Notes: generated by a model not told the origin, from the letters alone. Positions 50,077 to 60,001 are shown, counted from the stretch's first letter. The stretch: 64,000 nt of DNA from Paraliobacillus sp044383835 (GCF_044383835.1 NZ_JBISEP010000004.1:86415-150414); one strand, 5' to 3'. Made by a program: numbers and translations.

Positions 50077-51135
50077 ATGAATGAAAAGATTTCTATCTAT
50101 GGGTTGACAAAGCCGCAATTAACACAATGGCTTCAAGAAAATGGTCAAAAGAAGTTTCGATCTAAACAAGTATGGGACTGGCTATATAAAAAAAGAGTAA
50201 AAACGTTCGATGCAATGCATAATTTAAATCAAGATTGTATTGAACTTTTGAAACATAATTTTCGCATTGAAACACTAGAAGAAGAAATTAAACAAGAATC
50301 ACAAGATGGCACGATAAAATATTTATTTAAGCTTGCTGATGGTAATTTAATTGAAACCGTACTAATGCGCTTTTCTTATGGTCTTTCGGTCTGTGTAACA
50401 ACACAAGTTGGTTGCAATATTGGCTGTACTTTTTGTGCAAGTGGGTTATTAACGAAGAATCGTGACTTGACAAGCGGAGAAATCGTAGAACAGATTATGA
50501 AAGTACAACATGACTTGGATAAAAAAGGAAAAGAAGAGCGGGTGAGTCATATAGTTGTAATGGGGATAGGAGAGCCATTTGACAATTATGACCATACGAT
50601 GAATTTCTTGCGTGTTGTTAATGATCAACAGGGACTTTCTATCGGGGCGCGTCATATAACTGTTTCTACGAGTGGTTTAGCGCATAAAATCCGTCAATTT
50701 GCAGATGAGAATATTCAAGTGAACTTAGCTGTGTCACTGCACGCTCCAAATGATGCGTTAAGAACGAAAATTATGAAAATAAACAAAGCATTTCCGATAA
50801 AAAAACTAATGGATGCGATAGATTATTATTTAGATAAAACCAACCGCCGTATTACGTTTGAATATATTTTATTAGATGATGTTAACGATCATAAGCAAGA
50901 GGCGTTAGAATTGGCAAAGTTATTGAAGGGTAAGCGTCATTTAGCCTATGTTAATCTGATCCCTTATAACCCGGTGGAAGAGCATAATCAATATAATCGT
51001 AGTAAGAAGAATGCAATCCTTACTTTTTATGAAACGTTATTAAAAGAAGGAATCAATTGTGGTGTGCGTGTGGAACAAGGATCTGATATTGATGCAGCTT
51101 GCGGTCAATTACGCAGTAAACAAATGAAAAAATAG
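50077..51135 (+). CDS. rlmN: Dual-specificity RNA methyltransferase RlmN
   Basis: A radical-SAM enzyme that methylates C2 of A2503 in 23S rRNA and A37 in some tRNAs. 352 residues; the iron-sulfur Cys triad is in CNIGCTFCASG, GxIGEP-type GIGEPFDNYDH follows, and a C-terminal Cys lies in the DAACGQLR segment. ATG 50077 behind AGTGAGGG. Single gene. Confidence 0.96.
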   Translation: MNEKISIYGLTKPQLTQWLQENGQKKFRSKQVWDWLYKKRVKTFDAMHNLNQDCIELLKHNFRIETLEEEIKQESQDGTIKYLFKLADGNLIETVLMRFSYGLSVCVTTQVGCNIGCTFCASGLLTKNRDLTSGEIVEQIMKVQHDLDKKGKEERVSHIVVMGIGEPFDNYDHTMNFLRVVNDQQGLSIGARHITVSTSGLAHKIRQFADENIQVNLAVSLHAPNDALRTKIMKINKAFPIKKLMDAIDYYLDKTNRRITFEYILLDDVNDHKQEALELAKLLKGKRHLAYVNLIPYNPVEEHNQYNRSKKNAILTFYETLLKEGINCGVRVEQGSDIDAACGQLRSKQMKK

Positions 51136-51580
51136 ATTCGTAAAAAGAAACATACTAAGATTAGTGGGCAAGGTCATCAACGGATGATTGTGTCTACCTT
51201 TTTCTTTTTTACATTATACGGAAAGACGGAAGATGATTTGGTCAGTCTTTAGGGATGGGAAAAAAGTTAACAAATAGAGAAGGAAGTTTTTATTAATATT
51301 ACACATGATAGGAGACGTACCGACAAGTAAATAAAGAGGGTTTAGATAGGTTTATTTTCTTAATTATAGTAAAATTAAATGCTTTTTATCAATAATATAA
51401 AGTTTAAAACATGGACATTTAATCAATCTTATTATAACATGATATTGAGAATTGATTAATTAGCTAGATGTATTTTAAAATTTAAAGAATCATAGTTCAT
51501 TAAGGAATGGATTTTATTTAACCATTCTGTAGTTGCGGTTTTAAAATTGAATACAGACTTGTATGTTATTGTTTCAAATA
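51136..51580. other. Intergenic region between rlmN and the RpiR operon
   Basis: About 445 bases without a recognised gene. A weak terminator-like stem is followed by TTTTTCTTTTTT near 51200-51212. The remainder is AT-rich with no repeated structure other than the hairpin element listed next. Confidence 0.45.
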
Positions 51581-51634
51581 GGCATGGAGTAATAAATTGG
51601 ATTTAAGTATCTTTTTATACTCTGTGTCTTTTCT
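51581..51634 (+). repeat. Hairpin element, upstream copy
   Basis: GGCATGGAGTAATAAATT.. to ..ATACTCTGTGTC forms a long imperfect stem followed by TTTT. The copy at 57791-57845 differs at only about 7 of 52 positions. The two copies lie in the same orientation and bracket the RpiR-peptidase-PTS genes. Confidence 0.75.
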
Positions 51635-51681
51635 AATTATTTTGAGAACTAGACTTTGTTTGTAAAAGAGGTGGCTGTAAA

Positions 51682-52467
51682 ATGAATATAAATAATTTAG
51701 GGCTATTAAATATGTTAGGTGCCATTATTAATGAAGAAGAGGATAGTGGTGAGCATGCTATAACTGAGTACCTGTTGTATAATATTCACAACAAATCAGA
51801 TATAACAATAAATGAAATCGTCGATGAAGCATTTGTGTCACGATCATCGGTTAGGAGGTATTGTAATAAGCTCGGATACAAGAATTTTAGTGAATTAAAA
51901 AACTCGTTAACGGATATCATTTTTCCATCAAATTTACATTTGCGTAATTTTGAGCCCGTGCAAGAGTATAGAAGTAATATAATGAATGAATTATCTCATA
52001 CAATTATAGAAATGAATCATATGATTAATGACGAGGTTATTGATCGGTTAGTCAATTTATTTTACATGTATAAAAACATTACACTAATTAGCCCGAATAA
52101 CACAAGCAGTAATTTATTGAAGTTTCAACAAGAACTTTTTTATGCTAAAAAAATAATTAGAGTAGTTAATAATAATTTTGATAGTGATTATATAAATAAT
52201 GTGTCAGCACAGTCTAGCTTAATACTTACAATATCTGTATCTGGATTTTTTGCAAAAGAAGTGAATGAAAATATGAGTAAAGTTAATGGTAAGAAAATAT
52301 TAATTACTGGGAATCGAAGCCAAGAATTTATTGATCTTTACGATGAAGTAATTTATTTAAGTAGAGATAATATTGAGTCGGATAATTTAGGGTTATTCGG
52401 TAAATATGGTATTACTTATTTATTTGATTTAATTTCTGAGCATTATATCTACAAGTATAAGAGATAA
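51682..52467 (+). CDS. RpiR/MurR-family transcription regulator
   Basis: A 261-residue regulator. The N-terminal HTH_6 domain (about 1-77) is followed by a SIS sugar-phosphate-binding domain (about 105-250; LILTISVSGFFAKEVNENM in outline). RpiR/MurR proteins commonly sense sugar phosphates such as MurNAc-6-P. ATG 51682 behind AGAGGTGG. It is followed by a strong terminator, then the peptidase genes on the same strand, so the downstream genes need their own promoter. Confidence 0.9.
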   Translation: MNINNLGLLNMLGAIINEEEDSGEHAITEYLLYNIHNKSDITINEIVDEAFVSRSSVRRYCNKLGYKNFSELKNSLTDIIFPSNLHLRNFEPVQEYRSNIMNELSHTIIEMNHMINDEVIDRLVNLFYMYKNITLISPNNTSSNLLKFQQELFYAKKIIRVVNNNFDSDYINNVSAQSSLILTISVSGFFAKEVNENMSKVNGKKILITGNRSQEFIDLYDEVIYLSRDNIESDNLGLFGKYGITYLFDLISEHYIYKYKR

Positions 52468-52482
52468 GTAGCTACTTCATTT

Positions 52483-52522
52483 AAAAAGTGGGTCGTTCAA
52501 TTATTGAACGACCCACTTTTTT
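52483..52522. terminator. Terminator after the rpiR-like gene
   Basis: AAAAAGTGGGTCGTTCAA and its exact complement form an 18-bp stem with a 3-base loop and flanking A/T runs. Confidence 0.88.
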
Positions 52523-52840
52523 TAAATTGGTTAAACTATAATTAAGAACTTGGTTAGCAATGATGCTTGAGTTGTTGTTCAAGTAGAGTATTATTAGCAG
52601 GTGCTAATAAAGACTTATTTACTTTGAAAACTTGTAATACAGTAAATCAGTATGAAGGAGCTGATGCCAATGTAAAAAATACTACTAATGATACACGTTA
52701 TTTTGATTTATAGTTATGAAAACGATAAGGATTAGCTAGAGTGAATTAAATGTATATTTAAAAAATCACTACTAGTATAAAGAGTGTATTTAACAGTGTA
52801 GTGCAAAGTTATAATATTGGATAGTTAGGGAGATTTAAAT
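52523..52840. other. Intergenic region before the MlrC-like gene
   Basis: About 320 AT-rich bases with no gene. A ribosome site TTAGGGAG precedes the next ATG. A promoter must lie here, but no clear TTGACA/TATAAT pair stands out. Confidence 0.4.
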
Positions 52841-54316
52841 ATGAAAGTTCTGATGGGACACTTTACTTTAGAAAGTAATGAGCATGTTGAAGGTTTGACA
52901 GAGCTCGACAGTTTTAATTTAAAGTTTGGTGAGAATTTAGTACAGGCAATGCATGTAGGAGATATTTTTAGAAATAATAATATTGATATTATTCCTGCAA
53001 TCTTTGCTAACGGGCATTCTGCTAGAGTATTAAGCAAGGAAGCTTACACATATGTTCATGATAAAATGCTTAGAGCAGTGAAAGAAAATTTAAAAGATTT
53101 AGATGGGATTTATTTGTTTCTTCATGGAGCAAGTAAAGTTGAAGATCTACCAGAGGGTTCAGGTGAGAGACAACTTCTTAAAAGTATTCGCAAGCTGACC
53201 GGCCCCTATCTCCCGATCTGTGTCGTGATGGATCCGCATGGTAATTTAACAGAAGAGTACGTTTCTAATATGACAATAGGTCGTTGCTATAGAGAATCAC
53301 CACACACAGATATGACCGAGACGAAAAGAAAAGCTGCTAAACTAATGGTGGATTTATTAAATAATAAAAAATCATTGGTTCCTCAGTATAGAAAACTACC
53401 ATTTGTCTTAGGTGGAGAGCGCAGTGTATCATCAGATGAACCTATGGTAACAATCAACAAAAAACTAGATGAAATTGAAAAAGACGATCGAATCTTAAGC
53501 GCTTCTTTTCATGTAGGGTACTTAAGACATGATAATTTTTCAACAGGATCCGGCTTGATTGTCGTACCTTCTGATAATGCTTATCAAGAATACGCTAAGA
53601 AAATTATTGATGAGTTGCATGATTTCTGTGTTCAGAAATACAGTGAGTTCGATTATCATGGCAACGCTCTTGATGTAGCGGAAACAATTAAAAATTCAAT
53701 TGAACGAAACGATACACATATCGTCGTGACGGATTCGGGAGATAATGTGACATCTGGAGGAATGGGAAATAATACGTATTTACTTAAAAAGTATTTGTCA
53801 CTTGATAATTATAATGGTAAACGATTGTTATTTGCAGGGATAACACATAATGAATTGTTTAATTCTCTTCTTGAAAAAAAAGAAAATGAGTATTTTGAGG
53901 TTGAGCTAGGTACGAATACTGATGAGTTGTCTAAGAAAATAAAATTAACTGTAAAAATTACAACAAAAGGAAACCTGCAGCAAATTTTCGGGGATACGGA
54001 TAGTTATGGTGAAACATTAAAGCTTTCTGTGAAAGATAAGCCTATCGATATTATATTAATTGACAAATCAGTTAGTTTTGCTGAAATGCATCAATTTAAA
54101 GCAGCTAATATAAATCTAGAGGAATACAATATTGTTGTTGTTAAACAAGGATATATTTTTCCGGAATTAAACGATTACTGTGATTATTCAATCATGGCAC
54201 TTACAAATGGTCCAACGAATCAGAAAACAGAAAGTATTGTATTCAAGCAAATCATGCGACCAATGATGCCTTTTGATCAGTTGAAACTGGAAAATGACAA
54301 TAATGTAAAGGAATGA
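52841..54316 (+). CDS. M81-family metallopeptidase (MlrC-like)
   Basis: A 491-residue zinc peptidase of the MlrC family, named for microcystin-degrading MlrC. The metal-ligand segments VMDPHGNLTEE and CYRESPHTDMTETKRKAA are present, as in DUF1485 proteins; the C-terminal MlrC_C domain (about 300-480) includes TDSGDNVTSGGMGNNTYLL. The overlap with the next gene is 4 bases. The natural substrate is unknown; an operon with a sugar PTS suggests a peptide- or amide-linked sugar. Confidence 0.88.
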   Translation: MKVLMGHFTLESNEHVEGLTELDSFNLKFGENLVQAMHVGDIFRNNNIDIIPAIFANGHSARVLSKEAYTYVHDKMLRAVKENLKDLDGIYLFLHGASKVEDLPEGSGERQLLKSIRKLTGPYLPICVVMDPHGNLTEEYVSNMTIGRCYRESPHTDMTETKRKAAKLMVDLLNNKKSLVPQYRKLPFVLGGERSVSSDEPMVTINKKLDEIEKDDRILSASFHVGYLRHDNFSTGSGLIVVPSDNAYQEYAKKIIDELHDFCVQKYSEFDYHGNALDVAETIKNSIERNDTHIVVTDSGDNVTSGGMGNNTYLLKKYLSLDNYNGKRLLFAGITHNELFNSLLEKKENEYFEVELGTNTDELSKKIKLTVKITTKGNLQQIFGDTDSYGETLKLSVKDKPIDIILIDKSVSFAEMHQFKAANINLEEYNIVVVKQGYIFPELNDYCDYSIMALTNGPTNQKTESIVFKQIMRPMMPFDQLKLENDNNVKE

Positions 54317-55689
54317 AGATGATGATAGATGTAAAGAAAATAACAGCCCCATTAGCTGATAATTACGGAAATAAAGTAATGCTGACAGATGAAACAATTG
54401 AGAAAAGACTAGAAAAGGTCCTTTATCAAATGAAAGAAAAGGGATTGTCTTCGGTAGTTGTGTATGCTGATAAAGAGCATGGGAGCAGCTTCGAATATTT
54501 AGTTGGATTCATTCCAAGATTTGAAGAAGCATTGCTACTTTTAAATCAAGATGGAACAAGTACAAGTATACTAGGAAATGAAAACTATAATAAAGCTCAA
54601 TATTCCCGAATTAAAACAATAGGTAAACACTGTTCTTTGTTTTCACTTCCTAATCAGCCAATGAATAACCTTAGTGAATTGGCTGAAATTTTAGGCGAAA
54701 CCGATATTGATACTTCGAAACAAGTAGGTATAGTTGGATGGAAACTAATACCTGGCATGTCGAATCAATTTGATATTCCAGAATTTATAGTTAATGCACT
54801 GTCCTCAAAAATAGGGAAAGATAAGTTAGTAAATGCAACAGATATTTTTATAGGACCTGAGAATGGAGCAAGAATAACAAATAACGCAAATGAAATAGCC
54901 CATTATGAGTATGGTGCCTCTTTAGCTTCTGATGCTGTTCTTGAAGCAATGGATACACTTGAAGTTGGAAAAAAAGAATCGGATGTTGGTGAACTACTTA
55001 CTAAACATGGACAATATAACAATGTAGTGACAATATGTGCATTTGGTAAAAGATTCATAAACGGAAATGTTTATCCAACTCAGAATACGTTAAGTAATGG
55101 AGATCAAGTAGCGTTAACTGTGGCCTATAAAGGTGGTTTATCAAGTCGATCAGGTTATGCTGTGGATAATATGGAAGAACTTGATAAAAAAGATAAAAAT
55201 TACTTTAATGAAGTTGTTATTCCTTATTTTAGTGCTTATCACTACTGGTTAACAAATATTAAAATAGGTATAAGGGGAGGAGAGTTTTATGAAAAATTTG
55301 AAGCATTCTACCCGCAAAATATCTATGGGTGGGAGCTTTGTCCAGGACACTTAACTGCGGATGAAGAATGGATGTCTTCACCGTTTTATAAAGGATCTGA
55401 CGCAGTAGTTAGATCTGGTATGATATTCCAAGTTGACTTTATCCCTTCGCAAAAAAATCATCATGGTGTTTCTGCTGAAAGCACAGTAGCAATAGCCGAT
55501 GAACAATTGCGTAATGATATTCAGCAAGCTTACCCGAAATTGTGGGAAAGAATTGAGAAAAGAAGAAATTATATTAGTGAAGAAATAAACATTCAATTGC
55601 CAAAAGAAGTTTTACCTTTAGCTAGTACTCTAGGTTACTATAGACCGTTTATGCTGAACAAGGACTATGCCTTGGTCGTTAAAGGTTAG
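54313..55689 (+). CDS. M24-family (Xaa-Pro aminopeptidase-like) protein
   Basis: A 458-residue protein with the two-domain layout of creatinase/Xaa-Pro aminopeptidases: an N-terminal domain (about 1-190) and a 'pita-bread' C-terminal domain. The C-terminal motifs GWELCPGHLTADEEW and SGMIFQVDFIP correspond to the conserved M24 region, but the usual metal-binding D..D pair is not evident: the expected place reads TVAYKGGLSSRSGYAVD. It may be a divergent or non-catalytic member. ATG 54313 overlaps the previous gene. Confidence 0.8.
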   Translation: MKMMIDVKKITAPLADNYGNKVMLTDETIEKRLEKVLYQMKEKGLSSVVVYADKEHGSSFEYLVGFIPRFEEALLLLNQDGTSTSILGNENYNKAQYSRIKTIGKHCSLFSLPNQPMNNLSELAEILGETDIDTSKQVGIVGWKLIPGMSNQFDIPEFIVNALSSKIGKDKLVNATDIFIGPENGARITNNANEIAHYEYGASLASDAVLEAMDTLEVGKKESDVGELLTKHGQYNNVVTICAFGKRFINGNVYPTQNTLSNGDQVALTVAYKGGLSSRSGYAVDNMEELDKKDKNYFNEVVIPYFSAYHYWLTNIKIGIRGGEFYEKFEAFYPQNIYGWELCPGHLTADEEWMSSPFYKGSDAVVRSGMIFQVDFIPSQKNHHGVSAESTVAIADEQLRNDIQQAYPKLWERIEKRRNYISEEINIQLPKEVLPLASTLGYYRPFMLNKDYALVVKG

Positions 55690-55915
55690 GTGTGATAATT
55701 GCTACTCTTCTAATCGAGTAGCATTATCTTGGAAATAAAGAAAGCGCTCGCAAATAATGCGAATAAGATTTAAATGACAAAAAGAAGTTGATATAAAAAT
55801 AGAAATAAAGATACACGATAAACAAAATATTGTAATACTTTAAATATTTCAGTTGTTTATCTATCATTTTAAGATTATTTTAGCGGGAAATTTATGTTAG
55901 GAGGGAAAAATTGAT

Positions 55916-57343
55916 ATGAAATATATTAACATGTCAAAAGAAGTTCTTAAGCAGGTTGGTGGACTTGATAACATTCAACAAGTTGGTCATTGTGCTACAA
56001 GACTTCGAATTAACATTAAAGATGAGGATAAAGTAAATAAAAAAGCATTAAGCAATGTGGAAGGTTCGCATGGATTTGTATTTAAAAATGGTCAAATACA
56101 ATTAGTTATCGGTGCAAACGTCGGAGATGCTTATAATAAATTTTTAGAAGTTTCAGGGTACAGTGATGAATCTTCAAAGGAAGTAGAAAAACAAGATTAT
56201 CAGTCCAATAGAAAAAAAGATTTTAAGTATTACGTTGATCTTGTGGGTGGGTTTTTCGCAGAAATATTTATGCCGATTGTACCTGCTTTAATAACTGGTG
56301 GAGTTATATTAGCTGTAAATAACTTCTTAATAAATTACTTTGATGTTTCTCCAGAAAGTGGAACAGCTCAGATTATATTAGCTATGTTTAGCGCGGCCTT
56401 TGTAATGCTCCCGATTTATTTAGGGTATACAACAGCTAGGAAGCTAAAATTATCACCGATACTAGGTGCTTTTTTAGGAGCGATACTAGTTAGCCCATCT
56501 ATTAGTGGTGTGGAAGGACTTGACTTTCTTGGAATTCCTGTCGTAACGGTAGAATACGGTGGAAGTATTATACCTGTAATTGCTGGTGTAGGCTTTATGT
56601 ATTATGTTAATAAACTTTTAGATAAGATCATTCCTGAATTTGTGAAATACTTATTAAAGCCATTTATTACTATGTTGATAGTTGTACCATTCACTTTAAT
56701 TATATTTGGACCACTAGGAACAATCTTAAGTGAATTTGTTGGTGACTTTATCATGTGGTTAATGAATAGTGCAGGATTTATAGCAATACCTTTATTAGCT
56801 GCGGTGTATCCATATATGGTTATGTTAGGGATAGACAAAGCAACAATGCCTATTGGTTTCCAAGCTATTGAGTCACTTGGTTTCGATCCGGTACACATTG
56901 TTATTGGATTTATTTCGAATCTGTGCGTAGGGGCAACGACGCTAGCAGTTGCAAGATTTGTTAGAAAAGATAAAGAAAAAAGCGGTGCCTATTATTCATT
57001 TGGTCTAACGGGGTTATTTGGAATTACTGAACCAGCATTTTATGGTGCGCTTATTGGACGTCCCAAAGTATTAATTGGAACCGCAATTGGAGCAGTTTCT
57101 GGAGGATTGTTCGCTGGTATATTCTCTCTAAAAAGTTTTGTGATGGGTGGAGCACCTGGTCTATTTACTCTTTTATTCTTCTTAGAGCCAGATGGGCAAA
57201 TGGGAAATATGATTATTGCCCTCTTGTCCGGAGCTATTTCAATCGTTGTCTCATTTATAGCTACAACTTTTATTCTTCGATATGATGAAAGAAAAAATAA
57301 AGGAAAAGCTATAGCAGAAAAAGTTGAAATTGAGCATGTTTAA
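55916..57343 (+). CDS. PTS EIIBC component, glucose/MurNAc/sucrose family
   Basis: A 475-residue PTS permease: N-terminal EIIB domain with the phosphorylated Cys as C26 (VGHCATRLRIN), linker, then EIIC with about ten membrane helices, including GLTGLFGITEPAFYG, the family signature near 365. No EIIA domain is attached, so it would use the glucose-type EIIA in trans. It resembles MurP- or trehalose/sucrose-type transporters. It is preceded by two peptidase-family genes and an RpiR regulator. ATG 55916 behind GGAGGG. Confidence 0.9.
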   Translation: MKYINMSKEVLKQVGGLDNIQQVGHCATRLRINIKDEDKVNKKALSNVEGSHGFVFKNGQIQLVIGANVGDAYNKFLEVSGYSDESSKEVEKQDYQSNRKKDFKYYVDLVGGFFAEIFMPIVPALITGGVILAVNNFLINYFDVSPESGTAQIILAMFSAAFVMLPIYLGYTTARKLKLSPILGAFLGAILVSPSISGVEGLDFLGIPVVTVEYGGSIIPVIAGVGFMYYVNKLLDKIIPEFVKYLLKPFITMLIVVPFTLIIFGPLGTILSEFVGDFIMWLMNSAGFIAIPLLAAVYPYMVMLGIDKATMPIGFQAIESLGFDPVHIVIGFISNLCVGATTLAVARFVRKDKEKSGAYYSFGLTGLFGITEPAFYGALIGRPKVLIGTAIGAVSGGLFAGIFSLKSFVMGGAPGLFTLLFFLEPDGQMGNMIIALLSGAISIVVSFIATTFILRYDERKNKGKAIAEKVEIEHV

Positions 57344-57790
57344 TTTGATCAGCTGAACAGTTTTGTAGTGTAAAATAAATATTTGATGTTATTTATTTTA
57401 TATGCTGTATTTGCTAGTTTGGTAAATGAGTTATTTTATGAGTGAAGAAGCTTTTAATGAAGGCAATGAAGATAATGCTTGACTGATGAAGCTGTATTAA
57501 GAGTTTATGTAGGCAGAGCCAGATACTTTTGGTGGAAGCTAGATTAATTCTTATTATTTTAACTGAGAATTTATTTGTTGATATAGCTTGAATTTATATT
57601 AAATCAAATAAAAACATCCCTTTGTTTCTTGTGTATGATGCTGCGCCCTGAAGTTAGAGTGAAAATCTAGCTTCAGGGTGCACCGTCTATATCAAGGAGG
57701 AGGGGGTGTTTTATTTTGCCCTATAGTCAATTTAAAAAATACTTGATATATTTTTAATTGACTATATAGTTTCATGTTGCTGGCTTGATC
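57344..57790. other. Gene-poor region with dispersed hairpin
   Basis: No gene is seen. A 17-bp stem (57642-57658 with 57666-57682, two G-U pairs, loop GTGAAAA) begins TGCGCCCTGAAG and resembles the segment at 40029-40075. A few frame-broken codons (MSEEAFNEGNEDNA, then stop) at 57438-57481 could be gene debris. Confidence 0.5.
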
Positions 57791-57845
57791 GGCATGGAGT
57801 AATAAATTAGATTTAAAAATCTTTTTATTCTCTATGCCTTTTTCT
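57791..57845 (+). repeat. Hairpin element, downstream copy
   Basis: GGCATGGAGTAATAAATT..GATT-TAAA-AATC..TTTTATTCTCTATGCC folds into one long stem followed by TTTTT, a terminator-like form. Near-identical to 51581-51634. Confidence 0.75.
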
Positions 57846-57863
57846 GTCTCAAACTATTTTTGT

Positions 57864-57983
57864 GCAATCGATTGCCCTTTCGAATGGGTCTTATACACCT
57901 TTTTTTACTTGAAACACATATTTTTATATTGAATACAATAGATATGTATGCTAAAATTTAATCGAAACATGCAAACGATTTCC
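57864..57983 (+). promoter_or_regulatory. LacI-type operator-like sites before the glucosidase
   Basis: GCAATCGATTGC (57864-57875) is a perfect 12-bp palindrome of LacI-family style. TGCAAACGATTTCC (57970-57983) resembles a cre or MalR site with two mismatches to the cre consensus. They suggest sugar-responsive control of the downstream alpha-glucosidase. Confidence 0.5.
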
Positions 57984-58046
57984 TTAGAGTGTTTTCTATA
58001 ATTTTTTTAAAAAATAAAAATGATATCGCTTACTGCGGAGGCTTAT

Positions 58047-58220
58047 GTGAATGGAATGATAGATGGATATAAGTGTTTTTTAATCCTATGTAATTATTTT
58101 AAAGAAAAAGCGTTATTTAATCTTTCGCAATTCATCAGTTACACCAAAAAAGAACAAATGATAGCATACGGTGATATAGCTTTGGAACAACTAATGAACA
58201 AAATCGATTTAAAGCCATAA
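58047..58220 (+). CDS. Small hypothetical protein upstream of the glucosidase
   Basis: GTG at 58047 with GGAGG (58037-58041) 5 bases before it opens a frame of 57 codons ending 41 bases before malL. It has no recognisable domain; it starts MNGMIDGYKCFLILCNYF. The longer frame from ATG 58020 lacks a ribosome site. It may be a real short protein or leader peptide of the glucosidase mRNA, or chance. Confidence 0.4.
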   Translation: MNGMIDGYKCFLILCNYFKEKALFNLSQFISYTKKEQMIAYGDIALEQLMNKIDLKP

Positions 58221-58261
58221 GACGTATGAAGATACAACTTAAGATTATTGGAGGAATCAGT

Positions 58262-59941
58262 ATGAAAAAAAAGTGGTGGAAAGAAGCGATAGCTTATCAA
58301 ATATATCCAAGAAGTTTCATGGATTCAAATGGAGATGGGGTTGGTGATATTCAAGGTATTATTGATAAATTAGATTACTTAAAAGAACTTGGAATTGACG
58401 TTATTTGGATTTGTCCTGTTTATCAATCTCCAAATGATGATAACGGGTATGATATAAGTGATTATCAAGCTATTAGTTCTGAATTTGGAACAATGAGTGA
58501 TTTTGACGAATTGTTAGAAGCAATTCATGAAAAAGGGATGAAAATGATTATGGATCTTGTAATCAACCATACTTCAGATGAACATCCGTGGTTTATTGAG
58601 TCTCGTTCATCAACAGATAATCCATATCGCAACTATTATATTTGGCATTCTGGTAAGAACGGTGCAGAGCCTAATAATTGGGAGTCCATTTTCGGTGGTT
58701 CAGCTTGGGAGTATGATGACAAAACGGAATCGTACTTCTTGCACGTTTTTTCACGAAAACAGCCCGATTTAAATTGGGAAAATCCAGAGGTGCGTGAAGA
58801 ATTGTATAAAATGGTGAACTGGTGGTTAGATAAAGGGATTGATGGCTTTCGAATCGATGCTATTTCTCATATTAAAAAAAGAACAGGATTACCTGATATC
58901 CCGAATCCAAACAAACGTCAATATGTTCCTTCCTTTGATGGACATATGAATCAGCCTGGAATCGATCAATTTTTAAGTGAATTTACAAATAATACAATTC
59001 ACAACTATGATGTAATGACTGTGGGCGAGGCTAATGGTGTTGATATAGAAAATGCAGATGATTGGGTTGGCGAGGACAATGGATATTTTAATATGATTTT
59101 TCAGTTTGACCATTTGGATCTGTGGGGGAAGAGTACTGATGGGAAATTAGATATTAGAAAATTAAAAGAAGTATTAACTAAATGGCAAAAAGGATTAGAG
59201 GGTGTTGGATGGAATGCATTGTTTTTAGAAAACCATGATCAACCACGTTCTGTATCAACATGGGGGAATGATAAAGCATTAAGAAAGACTTCAGCCAAGG
59301 CATTAGCAACCCTTTATTTTTTAATGAAAGGTACACCATTTATTTATCAAGGCCAAGAAATAGGTATGACAAACGTGAAATTTGAAAGTATAGATGACTA
59401 CAATGATGTAGCTATAAAGAATTTATACGATCAGGAAAAAAAAGCAGGGAAATCGCATGAAGAAATATTGAAAGTTATATGGAAAAATGGACGTGACAAC
59501 TCAAGAACACCTATGCAATGGTCAAATAAAGAACAGGCTGGATTTACTACAAATCATCCTTGGATGAAAGTTAATCCCAACTATGGTGATATTAATGTTG
59601 AAGAGAATTTAGCTGACCCTTATTCTGTGTACCATTATTATAAAAAGTTGATTGAATTACGTAAATCAACCGAAACCCTTATATACGGACAATATGATTT
59701 GGTTTTAGAAACTCACCCACATATATATGGATATACTAGAACTGATCACAATCAGAAATATTTAATTTTAATTAACCTGTTTGATAAACAAACAACGATT
59801 CAATTAAGTGAAGATTTTATTGATCAAGAAGATGAGTTAGTCCTTGCTAATTATTCTGTCACTAATCCACTAACTAGTAAGTTAATCTTTCGTCCATATG
59901 AAGCAAGGGTATACCATGTTAAAAAAACGCATGATTTATAA
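58262..59941 (+). CDS. malL: Oligo-1,6-glucosidase / alpha-glucosidase (GH13)
   Basis: A 559-residue GH13 subfamily 31 enzyme that splits alpha-1,6 or alpha-1,4 links of short glucosides. Start MKKKWWKEAIAYQIYPRSFMDSNGDGVGD (in outline). Catalytic residues: nucleophile Asp in GFRIDAISHI, acid/base Glu in TVGEANGVD, and Asp in LENHDQPRSV. ATG 58262 behind GGAGGAATC; the ATG at 58226 precedes that site. No transporter gene adjoins it. Confidence 0.95.
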   Translation: MKKKWWKEAIAYQIYPRSFMDSNGDGVGDIQGIIDKLDYLKELGIDVIWICPVYQSPNDDNGYDISDYQAISSEFGTMSDFDELLEAIHEKGMKMIMDLVINHTSDEHPWFIESRSSTDNPYRNYYIWHSGKNGAEPNNWESIFGGSAWEYDDKTESYFLHVFSRKQPDLNWENPEVREELYKMVNWWLDKGIDGFRIDAISHIKKRTGLPDIPNPNKRQYVPSFDGHMNQPGIDQFLSEFTNNTIHNYDVMTVGEANGVDIENADDWVGEDNGYFNMIFQFDHLDLWGKSTDGKLDIRKLKEVLTKWQKGLEGVGWNALFLENHDQPRSVSTWGNDKALRKTSAKALATLYFLMKGTPFIYQGQEIGMTNVKFESIDDYNDVAIKNLYDQEKKAGKSHEEILKVIWKNGRDNSRTPMQWSNKEQAGFTTNHPWMKVNPNYGDINVEENLADPYSVYHYYKKLIELRKSTETLIYGQYDLVLETHPHIYGYTRTDHNQKYLILINLFDKQTTIQLSEDFIDQEDELVLANYSVTNPLTSKLIFRPYEARVYHVKKTHDL

Positions 59942-59953
59942 AAAAAGAGAGTT

Positions 59954-59994
59954 GATCCCTCACTTTAAGCGCACTGGATTTAAGGTGAGGGATC
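59954..59994. terminator. Bidirectional terminator between malL and metA
   Basis: GATCCCTCACTTTAA pairs with TTAAGGTGAGGGATC (one G-U), with A-rich left and T-rich right flanks. Confidence 0.85.
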
Positions 59995-60001
59995 GTTTGT
60001 T

